DNA of 64,000 bases, taken from JASLQO01 sp002327525 (GTDB lineage Bacteria; Pseudomonadota; Gammaproteobacteria; Pseudomonadales; Azotimanducaceae). The DNA lies in contig JASLQO010000031.1 in assembly GCA_030744435.1 (NCBI GenBank), positions 1-64,000 of the forward strand, in the 5' to 3' direction. The notes below the pieces were generated by a model. The model did no database searches, was not told where the DNA came from, and was given only the letters and a program-made list of their open reading frames with translations. Position 1 is the first letter of the stretch, and every line of letters begins with the position of its first letter. This document shows positions 35,085 to 44,429 of the stretch, piece after piece. A program made the position numbers and the translations under genes.

Positions 35085-36829
35085 CGGTCAACGTCCGCCA
35101 TGACGAAATCTATGCTCGCGACGATGGTAATCAGGTCGGCAATCATGAAGCCTCGGCTGATCAGTGGAATCATCTGGAGGTGTGCGAACGACGGCGTGCG
35201 GATACGCGTACGGTAAGACATCGTGCCGCCGTCAGAGATCAGATAGTAAGAATTCACCCCCTTGGTCGCCTCGACCATGGCGCAGCACTCGGATGGAGGT
35301 ACAACCGGACCCCAGCTGACATTGAGAAAGTGTTGGATGAGCGTTTCGATGTCCTGCATCGTTCGCTCCTTGGCCGGTGGTGTGGCCTGCGGGTGATCCG
35401 CCTTGTAGGGACCCGGGGGCATGTTGTCGAGGCATTGGCGGATGATTTTCAGACTCTGACGAATCTCCTCGACCCGCACGACGCAGCGATCATAGCTGTC
35501 ACCGCGATTGCCGATCGGAATGTCGAAGTCAAACTGGTCGTAACCGCCGTACGGCCTCGCTTTGCGCAGATCCCAGTCGAGACCCGTGGCGCGCAGACTC
35601 GGCCCGGTAATGCCCCAATCGATCGCCTCCTGCGTCGTGTAATCTCCGACACCGATAGAACGACGTTTCAGGATGCCGTTGTTGGTCGTCATTTTGTCGT
35701 AGTGATCGAGGCGTGCCGGCATGTAGTCGAGAAAGTCGCGGACCATCGTCTCCCAGCCTTCCGGCAGATCCTGACCCACACCACCGACGCGAAACCAGGC
35801 CGGGTGCATCCTGCCACCGGTTATCGCCTCGACGATACTGAGCAGCCGCTCACGATCGGCAAACATGTAAAACACGGGTGACATCTGGCCCACGTCCTGG
35901 GCAAAGGTGCCGAAAAACACCAGGTGCGAAGAGATCCGAAACATCTCCGCCAACATTATGCGGATGACCTGTGCGCGCGGTGGCACATCGATGCCGGTCA
36001 TGCGTTCCACCGCCATTACGTAGGGCAGGTTGTTCATCACTCCGCCCAGATAATCGATGCGATCCGTATACGGGATGAAACTGTGCCAGCTCTGGCGTTC
36101 ACCCATCTTCTCGGCACCCCTGTGGTGGTAGCCGATGTCCGGCACCGCATCCACGACCACCTCACCGTCCAGCTGCAGAGCGATGCGAAAAACACCGTGT
36201 ACGCTCGGGTGATTCGGGCCGAGGTTCAGAAACATGAAATCGGTGTGCCGGGCATCCATGGACATGCCCCATTGCTGCGGAACGAAGCGCAGCGCCTCCT
36301 GCTGTGCATCCAGGAACTCCTGACTCATCCGATACGGTTCGAATTCGGTAGCGCGAGCAGGGTGTTCCTTCCTGAGTGGATGCCCCTCCCACATCGGCGG
36401 CGTCATGATGCGATACAGGTTGGGGTGGCCTTCGAATTGTACGCCGAACATGTCGTACGCTTCGCGTTCGTACCAGTTAGCGTTCGGCCAGACACCACTC
36501 GCCGAGGGAATGCCCTGGGATTCGCTCAACGCGACCTTGATGCGCACGTCGTCATCGCGCTCCAGTGCGCTCAGGTGGTAGAACACCGTGAAATCCGACT
36601 CCGGCTGGCCATTGCGATGGGTTCGGGTGCGTTCGTCGATCGCCGACAAATCCAGCAACATCGGGAACTTGGGTTTCAGCTTTCGCAGCACAGCCTGCAG
36701 CTGTTCCGGACGCACCCACACATTGGCTATGCCATCCGCGCCGCTTTGATGACACGCGCCGTCGTACTCCCTCAACAGCTCCTCAACAATACTTCCCCCG
36801 CGCTCAGATCGCGCAACTGCTTCGATCAT
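35081..36829 (-). CDS. nuoCD: Fused NADH-quinone oxidoreductase subunit C/D
   Basis: 582 aa. Residues 1-about 175 are the NuoC domain (FYHLSALERDD, NWYEREAYDMFGV, HPLRKEHP), and the rest is the NuoD [NiFe]-hydrogenase-like domain (LGPNHPSVHGVFRI, GYHHRGAEKMGER, quinone-site His in the first motif, C-terminal VMADVDR). The fusion is characteristic of Gammaproteobacteria. Four-base overlaps with nuoB and nuoE. Confidence 0.97.
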   Translation of the reverse strand: MIEAVARSERGGSIVEELLREYDGACHQSGADGIANVWVRPEQLQAVLRKLKPKFPMLLDLSAIDERTRTHRNGQPESDFTVFYHLSALERDDDVRIKVALSESQGIPSASGVWPNANWYEREAYDMFGVQFEGHPNLYRIMTPPMWEGHPLRKEHPARATEFEPYRMSQEFLDAQQEALRFVPQQWGMSMDARHTDFMFLNLGPNHPSVHGVFRIALQLDGEVVVDAVPDIGYHHRGAEKMGERQSWHSFIPYTDRIDYLGGVMNNLPYVMAVERMTGIDVPPRAQVIRIMLAEMFRISSHLVFFGTFAQDVGQMSPVFYMFADRERLLSIVEAITGGRMHPAWFRVGGVGQDLPEGWETMVRDFLDYMPARLDHYDKMTTNNGILKRRSIGVGDYTTQEAIDWGITGPSLRATGLDWDLRKARPYGGYDQFDFDIPIGNRGDSYDRCVVRVEEIRQSLKIIRQCLDNMPPGPYKADHPQATPPAKERTMQDIETLIQHFLNVSWGPVVPPSECCAMVEATKGVNSYYLISDGGTMSYRTRIRTPSFAHLQMIPLISRGFMIADLITIVASIDFVMADVDR

Positions 36830-37506
36830 TCCCGCACCTTACGCAGCAGATCGCCGGATAACGGTGCATCTCCCACGGATACGGGTGGCTCGAGTCGAGT
36901 CGCTCTCATACGTTCTTGCGTGCGTGCGTCACGTTGGCTTGGTTGGTACTTGCGCACCTGCTCGGGTTCGACCACATAGCCCAGCGGCCGGCGGGTATTC
37001 TGCACCGCCTCCTGCAACAGCGTGATGCCCTGCAACAACGCTTCGGGACGGGGTGGGCAGCCCGGAACGTACACGTCCACCGGCAAGAATTTATCCACCC
37101 CCTGCACGACGCTGTAGATGTCGTACATTCCCCCCGAGTTGGAACAGGAACCCATGGAAATCACCCACTTCGGCTCTAGCAACTGATCGTAAAGGAGTTG
37201 CAGCACAGGCCCCATTTTGCGGAATACCGTTCCCGAGATGACGATCAGGTCCGCCTGCCTGGGTGTGGCTCTTATGACCTCGGCACCGAAGCGTGCCAGA
37301 TCGTGCCGTGGCGTGAACGCTGTAGCCATCTCCACATAGCAGCAGGACAGCCCGAAGTTGAAAGGCCACAGCGAATTGGCCCTCCCCCACGCGATGAGAT
37401 CAGCGAGTCTGGCCGTCAGCACGCTCTGCCCTGCCTGCTCGTCGTACACATCGTCAGCCGGTTGCATGGGTGCACCGGGTTCGGTCGGGATCAGCCGCCA
37501 CTTCAC
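36826..37506 (-). CDS. nuoB: NADH-quinone oxidoreductase subunit B
   Basis: 226 aa from the GTG at 37506, which overlaps the nuoA stop (GTGA); an internal ATG (residue 14) is the alternative. N2 cluster ligands: tandem Cys in GLSCCYVEM, MGSCSNSGGMY, and VPGCPPRPEAL. N2 is the last Fe-S centre before quinone. The C-terminal 60 residues are a basic extension similar to other gammaproteobacterial NuoB. Confidence 0.96.
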   Translation of the reverse strand: MKWRLIPTEPGAPMQPADDVYDEQAGQSVLTARLADLIAWGRANSLWPFNFGLSCCYVEMATAFTPRHDLARFGAEVIRATPRQADLIVISGTVFRKMGPVLQLLYDQLLEPKWVISMGSCSNSGGMYDIYSVVQGVDKFLPVDVYVPGCPPRPEALLQGITLLQEAVQNTRRPLGYVVEPEQVRKYQPSQRDARTQERMRATRLEPPVSVGDAPLSGDLLRKVRE

Positions 37507-38012
37507 GAGATACCCCCCGCTTCCACGTTCTCGTCGACGCCCTGATGCATATAGTGCCGTTGACGCTTCTTGATGCCCCAGTCCAGAGCACCCGTGCGCC
37601 ATTCGTATACCAGAGCAACCAGCAGAATGACGATGAACACGGAAGCGCCCGCATAACCCCGCCAGCCGAGTTCGTGGAAGGCAACCGCCCACCCAAAGAT
37701 GAAAATCGTCTCGAGGTCGAAGATGACGAAGAACATCGCGATCAGGAAGAACTCGATGGACAGCCGTGTTCGGTCGGCACCACCGACGGATACGATGCCG
37801 GATTCAAACGGTACGTCGGTGGATTTGCGGTGGCGTGTACGGGCGCCGACTAGCGAAGCGATGATCAGCGTAGCGCCGAGAAGCCCGACCACAGACACAG
37901 CGTAGAGCAGGAACGGCCAAAGATCCTGGCCGCCCACCTGCTGAGCGTCGACGATGACGTCATTTACCGCATTGACTGCATAGACGCCAGTGTTTTCTGT
38001 AACCGCACCCAT
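37503..38012 (-). CDS. nuoA: NADH-quinone oxidoreductase subunit A
   Basis: 169 aa from the ATG at 38012, which follows GAGGGAGG at 4-base spacing; the longer frame to 38144 has no ribosome site. Three transmembrane helices, with FESGIVSVGGADRTRLSIEF and FDLETIFIFGWAVAF as family marks. The typical family cysteine in this loop is replaced (FESGI). N-terminal 35 residues are an unusual extension. First gene of the 14.5-kb nuo operon, whose promoter should lie in 38013-38450. Confidence 0.94.
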   Translation of the reverse strand: MGAVTENTGVYAVNAVNDVIVDAQQVGGQDLWPFLLYAVSVVGLLGATLIIASLVGARTRHRKSTDVPFESGIVSVGGADRTRLSIEFFLIAMFFVIFDLETIFIFGWAVAFHELGWRGYAGASVFIVILLVALVYEWRTGALDWGIKKRQRHYMHQGVDENVEAGGIS

Positions 38013-38277
38013 ACCGCCTCCCTCAGCCAGCATGGACATCAAATCATTCGTGTTCCGAGAACCATAAAGCGCAGCGCCATCCGGCGCAAGACGTATTCCG
38101 AATGCGTGCCTGACGTGACCCGGGGTTACTGGCCCGCGAATCAACTGCTCAACCCAACGAGATATTACTCACACCCGGCACCCAATTCCGTCATCAATCC
38201 TATGACGCGTGACTAGCTATATGTGTGGGCCCTTATGTTGACTGGATCCCACATTCGTATGTTTACTAATCATCTTC

Positions 38278-38296
38278 TTAGAACCACATGTTCTAA
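38278..38296. promoter_or_regulatory. Palindrome upstream of nuoA, possible operator
   Basis: TTAGAAC (38278-38284) and GTTCTAA (38290-38296) form a perfect 7-base inverted repeat with a 5-base spacer, in an AT-rich stretch about 266 bases upstream of the nuoA start. The size fits a dimeric regulator site. No matching known consensus is claimed. The surrounding 38013-38445 region otherwise holds no gene. Confidence 0.35.
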
Positions 38297-38445
38297 CCAT
38301 TCGCGTAATTTGCACGTATACGCAACTTGTTTGTGCCCCTGTTTTTTGGCGCCCACTGGAAGGGCGTAGGCAGGCATGTCCCGGGGGAGGACATGCTACG
38401 AATTGCACTCGTGTTGATCCTGATTTCGGCGACCTCCGAGGTCGC

Positions 38446-39582
38446 TTAGGGGTCGATCTCGAAAACGGATACGAGCTGAACCAGACCATCGATCTGACCT
38501 ATCAGGTCCACTGGATGGACCACAACCACCTTTCGATCGCCGGAATGACGCCGCCCTGGATCTCGGTTTCGAAAACCAACACCGAGATGCGGGCAGTGCT
38601 GTCGGAGGCTGGAGATGCCCTCGTGGCTGCCGGCATCGATGTCGAAATCGTCGATGACACACTCATCGTCCAGGTCCTCGCGAAACAGCACGCTGCCTTC
38701 GAGAATGGCATCCACTTCGAGCGTTCGAACGATCTCGGTAAACGGCATATCCTTACCCTTGCAGGCATACCCTTATCCTTATAATAGAACGAGGCAGTTC
38801 GCGAAACCACGGACAACCCGGCCATCTGCGCCAGGCCGTCGAGCAATTCCTCTGAAAGACCGTCACCGAGATAGTCGTTCCCCGCATCACGGCTGAAGTT
38901 GTCGAAAACCAGAACCGCGATGCGTACCGCGGATGACGAGAGTCTCAAATCACGCACATACAGAAACCCGAGCAAGACCACGATACTCAGCGCCGCCCCA
39001 GCAATTACCATCGGCCAAACTTTGATGCGATGCCCGCTGCGCGCCCGCGTGCGCCCTGCCGCGTGTCGTCCATCGAAGCCGCTTCGGCTCCGAGGTTAGA
39101 CCCAGATGATCCATGATGTGCGGGTACAGGCTCTCGATCAGGTTCTCGGGGGTTGTCGGCGGCCGATGGATCGCCTGCAAATTGCCAATCTCGAATTCGA
39201 ACCTCGGTATCAGCTCAACGTCTTCGAGATAGAGTGGAATGATGTGCCGGTTGTTGCGTACCGCCAGCCCCACCTCCCGCTCACACACGCGGGAGGCCAG
39301 TGAGGGGGAACTGACGAAGAACAGGCATACGGCGTAGCTTTCGATGGTATGCGCCAATTCCTTGCTCCAATCCATGCCCAGTGTGAGATGTTCGTCGTAT
39401 CAGATTTTCAGGCCATGATCGACGAGGGCGTCTATGACGGATTTCACCTGCTCGGAATCCCGGTGGGAATAACTCACGAACGTCCAGTCGGAATCCGCCA
39501 CGTCCTGGCTCCACGGAAAGCAATGTGCAACACAACCGCTGCCCGCGACTCTGCGCACAGCAGCGCTGTCGAAGATAGACAA
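38446..39582 (-). pseudogene. Decayed TIR-domain protein with TolB-like domain
   Basis: In order on the minus strand: TIR strand A (DWTFVSYSHRDSEQVKSVID), then GLKI, an in-frame TGA at 39400-39402 where related TIR domains have Trp, then YDEHLTLGMDWSKEL, the TIR core (SPSLASRVCEREVGLAVRNN), a frame change, one transmembrane helix (VIAGAALSIVVLLGFLYV), and a TolB/FlgO-like piece (VRIAVLVFDNFSRDAGNDYL, GDGLSEELLDGLAQ). A 17-base imperfect duplication (38744-38760 and 38764-38780, 20-base period) shifts the frame again just before ILEGSV. Only residual coding follows. Non-functional. Confidence 0.85.
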
Positions 39583-39650
39583 ATTGGCAGCGCTTTACGA
39601 TGCGGCCCGGTCGGTGTCACTCCCGCGGGAACGAGATACGGCCGCCTGCC

Positions 39651-41081
39651 TCAGGGTAACCGCCGCGTAAACGCGAGCACCGCCGCGAACATCCTCTGCG
39701 CGAACGGAGTGAGGCGCGTGCGGTTGTATGCGTCCGCAGCTCGTTTCAGATACTCCGCGCGTGTCGGGTAGGCAAACACGGTCGCGCGGGCGGTACCAAG
39801 ACCCATTCCATTGCTCATGAGCAAACACAACGATGCGATCTGTTCTCCCGCATCTGCGGCGACGATGGTTGCACCCACAATCGTGTCGCTGCCAGTACTC
39901 GTCACGATCTCCGCAAATCCAACACGATCGTCCTGCGTCCGGCCTCGATCCAACTCACCGAATTCCACACGGTACGTATCCGTTTCGGGGCTGCCAGGCG
40001 CAACCCCCACGCTCGCCACCTCCGGGTGCGTGTACGTGCAATGCGGTACGACCAGCCGATCCACTCTGGCACTCGGATAAAACAGGGCATTCTGCACCAG
40101 TGCCCGGGCCTGGGCATCCGCATGATGAGTGAACTGCTCGCGGCTCGCGCAGTCACCAGCCGCGAAGATACGCCTGTTGGTCGTTCGAAGGTGCGCATCT
40201 ACGCGGACGAGGCCGTCATCGAGTTCGACCCCTGCAGCTTCGAGACCAAGATTTTCCGTATTGGGAATTCTGCCCGTGGCCACCAGCACGCGATCCGCAT
40301 TCACTTCGGCGCCATCGCTCACGATGAGGTGCGGTCCCCTGCCCTCCACGCGCCGGACCATATCTCCCAGGTGCAGGTGAACGCCCGCCTCCGTCAACGC
40401 AGCCGAGACAGCCGCACTCGCCCGTTCGATCTCGCCGGGTAAAACCCGCGCCGCCAACTCGAACAGATGCACCTCTATACCCAGACCGGCGAAGGCCTGT
40501 GCAAGTTCACAACCGATGGGCCCAGCTCCCAGAATACCGAGACGGGCCGGGCGTTCGCGAAGATCGAACACCGTTTCGTTAGTCAACGGACAGGCATCCG
40601 TCAGTCCTTCTATCGGAGGTAACGCCGCTCGCGTGCCGGTACAGATCGCGATACGTCTGCCATGCAGTGAAACATCCCCTACTCGAACCCTGCCCCGCCC
40701 GGTCAGCTCGGCGCGGCCGAGAAACACATCAACACCCTGTTCGCGATAGCGCTGCACGGAGTCCTGAGGCGCGATGCCGGCTCGAACTTCCCGCACCCAA
40801 GCGAAGGCCTTGTCGAAATCACGCCCATCGCGCGAGGTGTACTCGAGCAACGCTTTTGACGGTACGCAGCCCACATTGAGACAGTCGCCGCCCATATAGT
40901 TGGCCTCCACGAGCGCGACATCGGCACCAAGACCGGCCGCGCCGATCGCGGAGATCAATCCGGCGGGCCCGGCACCGATCACCACGAGGTGATATCGGGA
41001 CTTCGGAGACGGATTGCGATAATCGTCCGGTCTCAGGGCAGCCCGCCACGACGCGTCGAATTTCGAGCCAGGATAGTTCAC
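39651..41081 (-). CDS. FAD-dependent pyridine nucleotide-disulfide oxidoreductase (mercuric-reductase-like)
   Basis: 476 aa. FAD site VVIGAGPAGLISAIGAAGLG, redox motif GGDCLNVGCVPSKALL (CxxxxC), NAD site LGILGAGPIGCELAQAF, and AAGDCA. The C-terminal dimerisation domain ends without the vicinal Cys pair of MerA, so mercury reduction is unlikely. The GTG start overlaps the TVP38 stop, with GGAGG 4 bases upstream. This flavoprotein/TVP38 pairing is common in bacteria; its substrate is unknown. Confidence 0.9.
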   Translation of the reverse strand: MNYPGSKFDASWRAALRPDDYRNPSPKSRYHLVVIGAGPAGLISAIGAAGLGADVALVEANYMGGDCLNVGCVPSKALLEYTSRDGRDFDKAFAWVREVRAGIAPQDSVQRYREQGVDVFLGRAELTGRGRVRVGDVSLHGRRIAICTGTRAALPPIEGLTDACPLTNETVFDLRERPARLGILGAGPIGCELAQAFAGLGIEVHLFELAARVLPGEIERASAAVSAALTEAGVHLHLGDMVRRVEGRGPHLIVSDGAEVNADRVLVATGRIPNTENLGLEAAGVELDDGLVRVDAHLRTTNRRIFAAGDCASREQFTHHADAQARALVQNALFYPSARVDRLVVPHCTYTHPEVASVGVAPGSPETDTYRVEFGELDRGRTQDDRVGFAEIVTSTGSDTIVGATIVAADAGEQIASLCLLMSNGMGLGTARATVFAYPTRAEYLKRAADAYNRTRLTPFAQRMFAAVLAFTRRLP

Positions 41082-41764
41082 ACGGCCTCCGCTTCCAGCT
41101 GCGTTGTTAGCGCTTTCGTCGCGATACGCATGATCAGTACAGTGAGTACCGCGGTTGCCACGAGGCCTGCGTAGAACAGCCACGTCGTCGCCTCGCTTTG
41201 CGGTAACTCACCCCCGAGGAGCGAGGTGAGGTCCTGGGCGACGGACCCGAGATACACGTACAGCATTGTCCCGGGCATCATGCCAATCCACGAGACCAAC
41301 ACAAAAACAAAGAAACGCACGCGTGTGAGGCTGAGCGCATAGTTTAGGAGATTAAACGGAAACAACGGCGATAGCCGCGTCAGCAGCACGATCAATACTC
41401 CGCGTTCGCCCACTGCCCTATCTAGTACAGCGAAACGGGGCAACCCGGCCAGCCGCCGTTCGACCCAATCCCGCAACAGGTAGCGCCCCGTGAGGAAGGC
41501 AAGCGATGCGCCAAGGGTGCTCGCAAACGAGATCACCGCAAAGCCGAATGGCAACCCGAACAAGAATCCCGCCGCCATGGTCAGGATGGAACCTGGCATG
41601 AGCAGCACCACGAGCATCACGTATGCCACGATGAACACGAGCCAGGAAATCGCACGGTGCGTGTCGACCCAAGTGAGAAACGAACTGATCCACTCGACCA
41701 GGGGCAGCAGCCATGCCACCAACACCAGGGTACCCGCCGCAATCAGAAATATCGCTGGTTTCAT
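41078..41764 (-). CDS. TVP38/TMEM64 (DedA-related) membrane protein
   Basis: 228 aa, about six hydrophobic segments. VVLLMPGSILTMAAGFLFGLP FGF and the SNARE-associated/VTT core RLSPLFPFNLLNYALSLTRV are diagnostic. Family members are inner-membrane proteins linked to lipid scrambling or stress resistance. Coupled to the flavoprotein gene by a 4-base overlap. The 230 bases upstream (41768-41995) hold no gene, only the shared promoter region with the divergent hydrolase. Confidence 0.88.
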   Translation of the reverse strand: MKPAIFLIAAGTLVLVAWLLPLVEWISSFLTWVDTHRAISWLVFIVAYVMLVVLLMPGSILTMAAGFLFGLPFGFAVISFASTLGASLAFLTGRYLLRDWVERRLAGLPRFAVLDRAVGERGVLIVLLTRLSPLFPFNLLNYALSLTRVRFFVFVLVSWIGMMPGTMLYVYLGSVAQDLTSLLGGELPQSEATTWLFYAGLVATAVLTVLIMRIATKALTTQLEAEAV

Positions 41765-41995
41765 CAATACCCGACTCCGTCCTCAGCACCCTTCTTCCAA
41801 TCATTGGGGTGAGGGGTACTAGAGCACCCAAACACCGCCGCATCCCTGGCGCGCACCACTTCAGGCACACGACACAGTATGGGTGATTGAGGCCGGATCC
41901 GGTACACCGTGCTTGACCGTACGGGCGGCCTTCCGACAGTCTTGCGTGATTCGACGCATGACACTTCATGCACAAAACCAACGGAGGTTGCCGCC

Positions 41996-42802
41996 ATGCT
42001 GGCCATCAGGCACCGAATCGATCTGAACTATCGCATCGACGGCAGCGGCGAACCCGCGCTGCTGTTGTTCAATGGCGCCACGTTGCCACTGGAGTTCTGG
42101 GATCCCGTTGTCGAAATGCTCTCGGAGCACTTCACCATAGTGCGTTTCGATCAGCGAAATGCAGGCGCTACGAGCTACGAGGGATCGTTCACGCTCGCCG
42201 ATGTAGCCGCAGATGCGGCATCGCTGCTGGATCATCTCCGCTTAGACGAGGCAGTCGTCATCGGACATGCCTGGGGTGGACGTGTTGCGCAGCTGTTTGC
42301 GCGCGACTACCCCCATAGGGTACGGGCACTGGTCATTTGCGCAACCGGCGGGCAGTTACCAGCGGCTCTGGACCCGGATGTGACTTCCAGGATGCGTGAC
42401 GCCGCCCGAGAACGCGACCGTGAAACGTGGTCCAGGGCTCTGGAGGATGCCTTCTGTGCAGACGGTTTTTCCACACGCGAGCCTCATACATTCAACGCCA
42501 TCGCGGATCTGCTCTGGGACACACCCCCCAACAGGTCCGCTCGCTGGGATGCGCGGGCCTGTCCGTCACCTGGCTACTGGGGTCTCTGGCCGGGCCCGGC
42601 TCTGCTGCTCTATGGCCGTCAGGACAAAAACGGCACGCCGGAGAATGCCGAGAATCTGCAGCGCACACTCGCAGATTCGCGCCTGGTGTTCTTTGACGAC
42701 GCCGGGCACTTCGTGGTGCGTGAGCGTCCCGTAGAAGTCGCGAGCGCGATCACCTCATTGTGCAATGCGCTGAACGATTCCGGAAGCGGAGAACGGACAT
42801 GA
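41996..42802 (+). CDS. Alpha/beta hydrolase with nucleophile Ser replaced by Ala
   Basis: 268 aa from the ATG at 41996 (GGAGG 8 bases upstream). Clear alpha/beta hydrolase fold: ALLLFNGATLPLEFWDPVVE, FDQRNAGATS, catalytic acid in YGRQDKNG and His in DDAGHFVV. The nucleophile elbow reads GHAWGG with codon GCC (42269-42271, A92) where GxSxG is expected. A single T-to-G change from TCC would explain it. Either inactivated or non-hydrolytic. Its stop overlaps a broken SDR gene. Confidence 0.85.
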   Translation: MLAIRHRIDLNYRIDGSGEPALLLFNGATLPLEFWDPVVEMLSEHFTIVRFDQRNAGATSYEGSFTLADVAADAASLLDHLRLDEAVVIGHAWGGRVAQLFARDYPHRVRALVICATGGQLPAALDPDVTSRMRDAARERDRETWSRALEDAFCADGFSTREPHTFNAIADLLWDTPPNRSARWDARACPSPGYWGLWPGPALLLYGRQDKNGTPENAENLQRTLADSRLVFFDDAGHFVVRERPVEVASAITSLCNALNDSGSGERT

Positions 42803-43085
42803 GTGCACGCCTCGCCGATCAGGTCATCGTCGTCACTGGCGGCGGCATCGGTATTCGCGCCGTGTGCGTGTGTCCGGGTCCCATTAAGACAACCTTGGAA
42901 TACACGTGAGGGAGGACCGGCGCGAGGAAGCCGAGCGCTTGCCGCGTTCGCAGTTTCGCCTGCCCATCAATCGTACCGCCGATCCCCGGGAGTTGGCCGG
43001 TGCTGTTGCCTTCCTCTTTTCCAGCAACGCCTCATTCATCACCGGCAACGCCCTTTACGTCGATGGTGGCCTCACCGCGATCTGA
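42799..43085 (+). pseudogene. Internally deleted SDR dehydrogenase remnant
   Basis: Starts ATGA-coupled to the hydrolase with the SDR N-terminus MSARLADQVIVVTGGGIGIR, then jumps directly to a mid-domain VCVCPGPIKTTLEYT with a stop, and ends in another frame with the SDR C-terminus (DPRELAGAVAFLFSSNASFI, TGNALYVDGG). About 150 central residues including the YxxxK active site are missing. Its end overlaps the convergent GDPD gene by 14 bases. Confidence 0.85.
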
Positions 43086-44358
43086 TTTCGTACTGTCGCA
43101 CCCTGGATGACTGATAATCTCTCAAGGCTGCGAGCGTATGATCCGGCTGATCGGTAAACACACCGTGCACACCGGCCGCGAACAGACGTAACGCCTCGGC
43201 GTGGGAACTCAAGCGCGCACCCCGCTCGTCCAGACTCTCAAACGCGCTCTCCCGACGCAGCGTGTACGGATGTATCAACAATCCTTCTCGCAAGGCACTC
43301 GCCACGAATGGCGCCACTTCGCCGGTCAGACGCAAACCCTCCTTCGATGCTGACCTGCGCAACACAAAGTCCTTGTTGGGTCCGATCCCCGCGGCGTAAT
43401 ACCGCTTCAAGAGCTCCAGCCCCTGTGCGGTTACCAGATCGCCATACGTGGCGCCCGCAGCAATATCGAGTTCGCGGGCCAGGTCGCCGTAAATGGCGTC
43501 CAGGTCACTATGCTCGCGCAGGTGATGGACGATGTCAGGGGGTGTGCGAAACGGCGTGGGGCCTGCTCCGCCCCGCAGATCTCCGAGCAATTGCACGAGC
43601 GGCACCTCGAAGCCGAAATGCGGCATGTGACGCCGTTTCAACGCCACCAGATTCGCTACCTCGAAGGATTGGATGAATACGCGCCGCGGGTCCGTGAAAG
43701 CAAGGGCCGACAGCCTCTCTGCCAGCGTTGCGGTGATGTCGAGGCCTATCGGCCGCCCGGACAGTGTACGCCCCGTATGCAGGAAGTAAGTGGGCGCCTT
43801 GGTCTCCGGGTACACGCCGACCTTCCGACCCGATGCACCCCAGCGTCGTACCAGTTCGATCACTTCATCGAACGTCGCGATCCCGTATCGGCCATCGTGC
43901 GACGCACTCTCCGGACGAATTCGGGGCATTCGCTCGCGCGCTCTGAGCCGTCTGATCTCAGCAAGAGTGAAGTCTTCGCTGAACCAGCCCGTCACCATAC
44001 GTCCGCGTATGCGCTTGGTGGTCAGACGTTCGCGGAACTCCGCACGTTCAGCAACATCTGTGGTCGCCTCCGCAACGACGGGATTGCCCCGGCCATCCCG
44101 TAACGGCGCACCATCCTGGTCGATCTCGACGCTCGCCAGGACGTTTTCGTGCCGACACACGAGAACGCCGTCCGCCGTCAGCACCAGATCGGGTTCGATA
44201 AAGTCTGCGCCTTGACGAATGGCCAGCTCGTAAGCTTCCAGCGTGTGCTCCGGGAGATACCCGGACGCGCCGCGATGGGCGATGACGATGGGGCGCTCGC
44301 CCGCGGCCCCGGTGGCGATCATGCCGAACAGAAGCGATGTTAACAATGCTGCACACAC
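43072..44358 (-). CDS. glpQ: Exported glycerophosphodiester phosphodiesterase (GlpQ-like)
   Basis: About 428 aa. GDPD barrel with VIAHRGASGYLPEHTLEAYE, the acid triad in FIEPDLVLTADGVLVCRHE, and Gly-rich VFTDQPD at the end. Long inserts (TPFRTPPDIVHHL and others) resemble periplasmic GlpQ. A hydrophobic leader (LLTSLLFGMIATGAAG) precedes the barrel. The start is uncertain: GTG at 44358 is used because further extension overlaps the divergent thioesterase; it has little basic N-region. Releases glycerol-3-phosphate from deacylated phospholipids. Confidence 0.88.
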   Translation of the reverse strand: MCAALLTSLLFGMIATGAAGERPIVIAHRGASGYLPEHTLEAYELAIRQGADFIEPDLVLTADGVLVCRHENVLASVEIDQDGAPLRDGRGNPVVAEATTDVAERAEFRERLTTKRIRGRMVTGWFSEDFTLAEIRRLRARERMPRIRPESASHDGRYGIATFDEVIELVRRWGASGRKVGVYPETKAPTYFLHTGRTLSGRPIGLDITATLAERLSALAFTDPRRVFIQSFEVANLVALKRRHMPHFGFEVPLVQLLGDLRGGAGPTPFRTPPDIVHHLREHSDLDAIYGDLARELDIAAGATYGDLVTAQGLELLKRYYAAGIGPNKDFVLRRSASKEGLRLTGEVAPFVASALREGLLIHPYTLRRESAFESLDERGARLSSHAEALRLFAAGVHGVFTDQPDHTLAALRDYQSSRVRQYEIRSR

Positions 44359-44429
44359 AATCGGAGCGCGGGCAACAGGTGTGTCGGTGCATGCTGCTAG
44401 AATGCGCTTCGCTTCAAGGCCGAGATACC

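Noticed and set aside
38374..38396. Rho-independent terminator for the TIR pseudogene
   Set aside because: The 8-base hairpin is good, but no T-run follows on either strand.
39651..41081. Mercuric reductase (merA)
   Set aside because: The flavin and CxxxxC motifs fit the superfamily, but the N-terminal metal-binding domain and the C-terminal Cys pair are absent and no mer genes are nearby.
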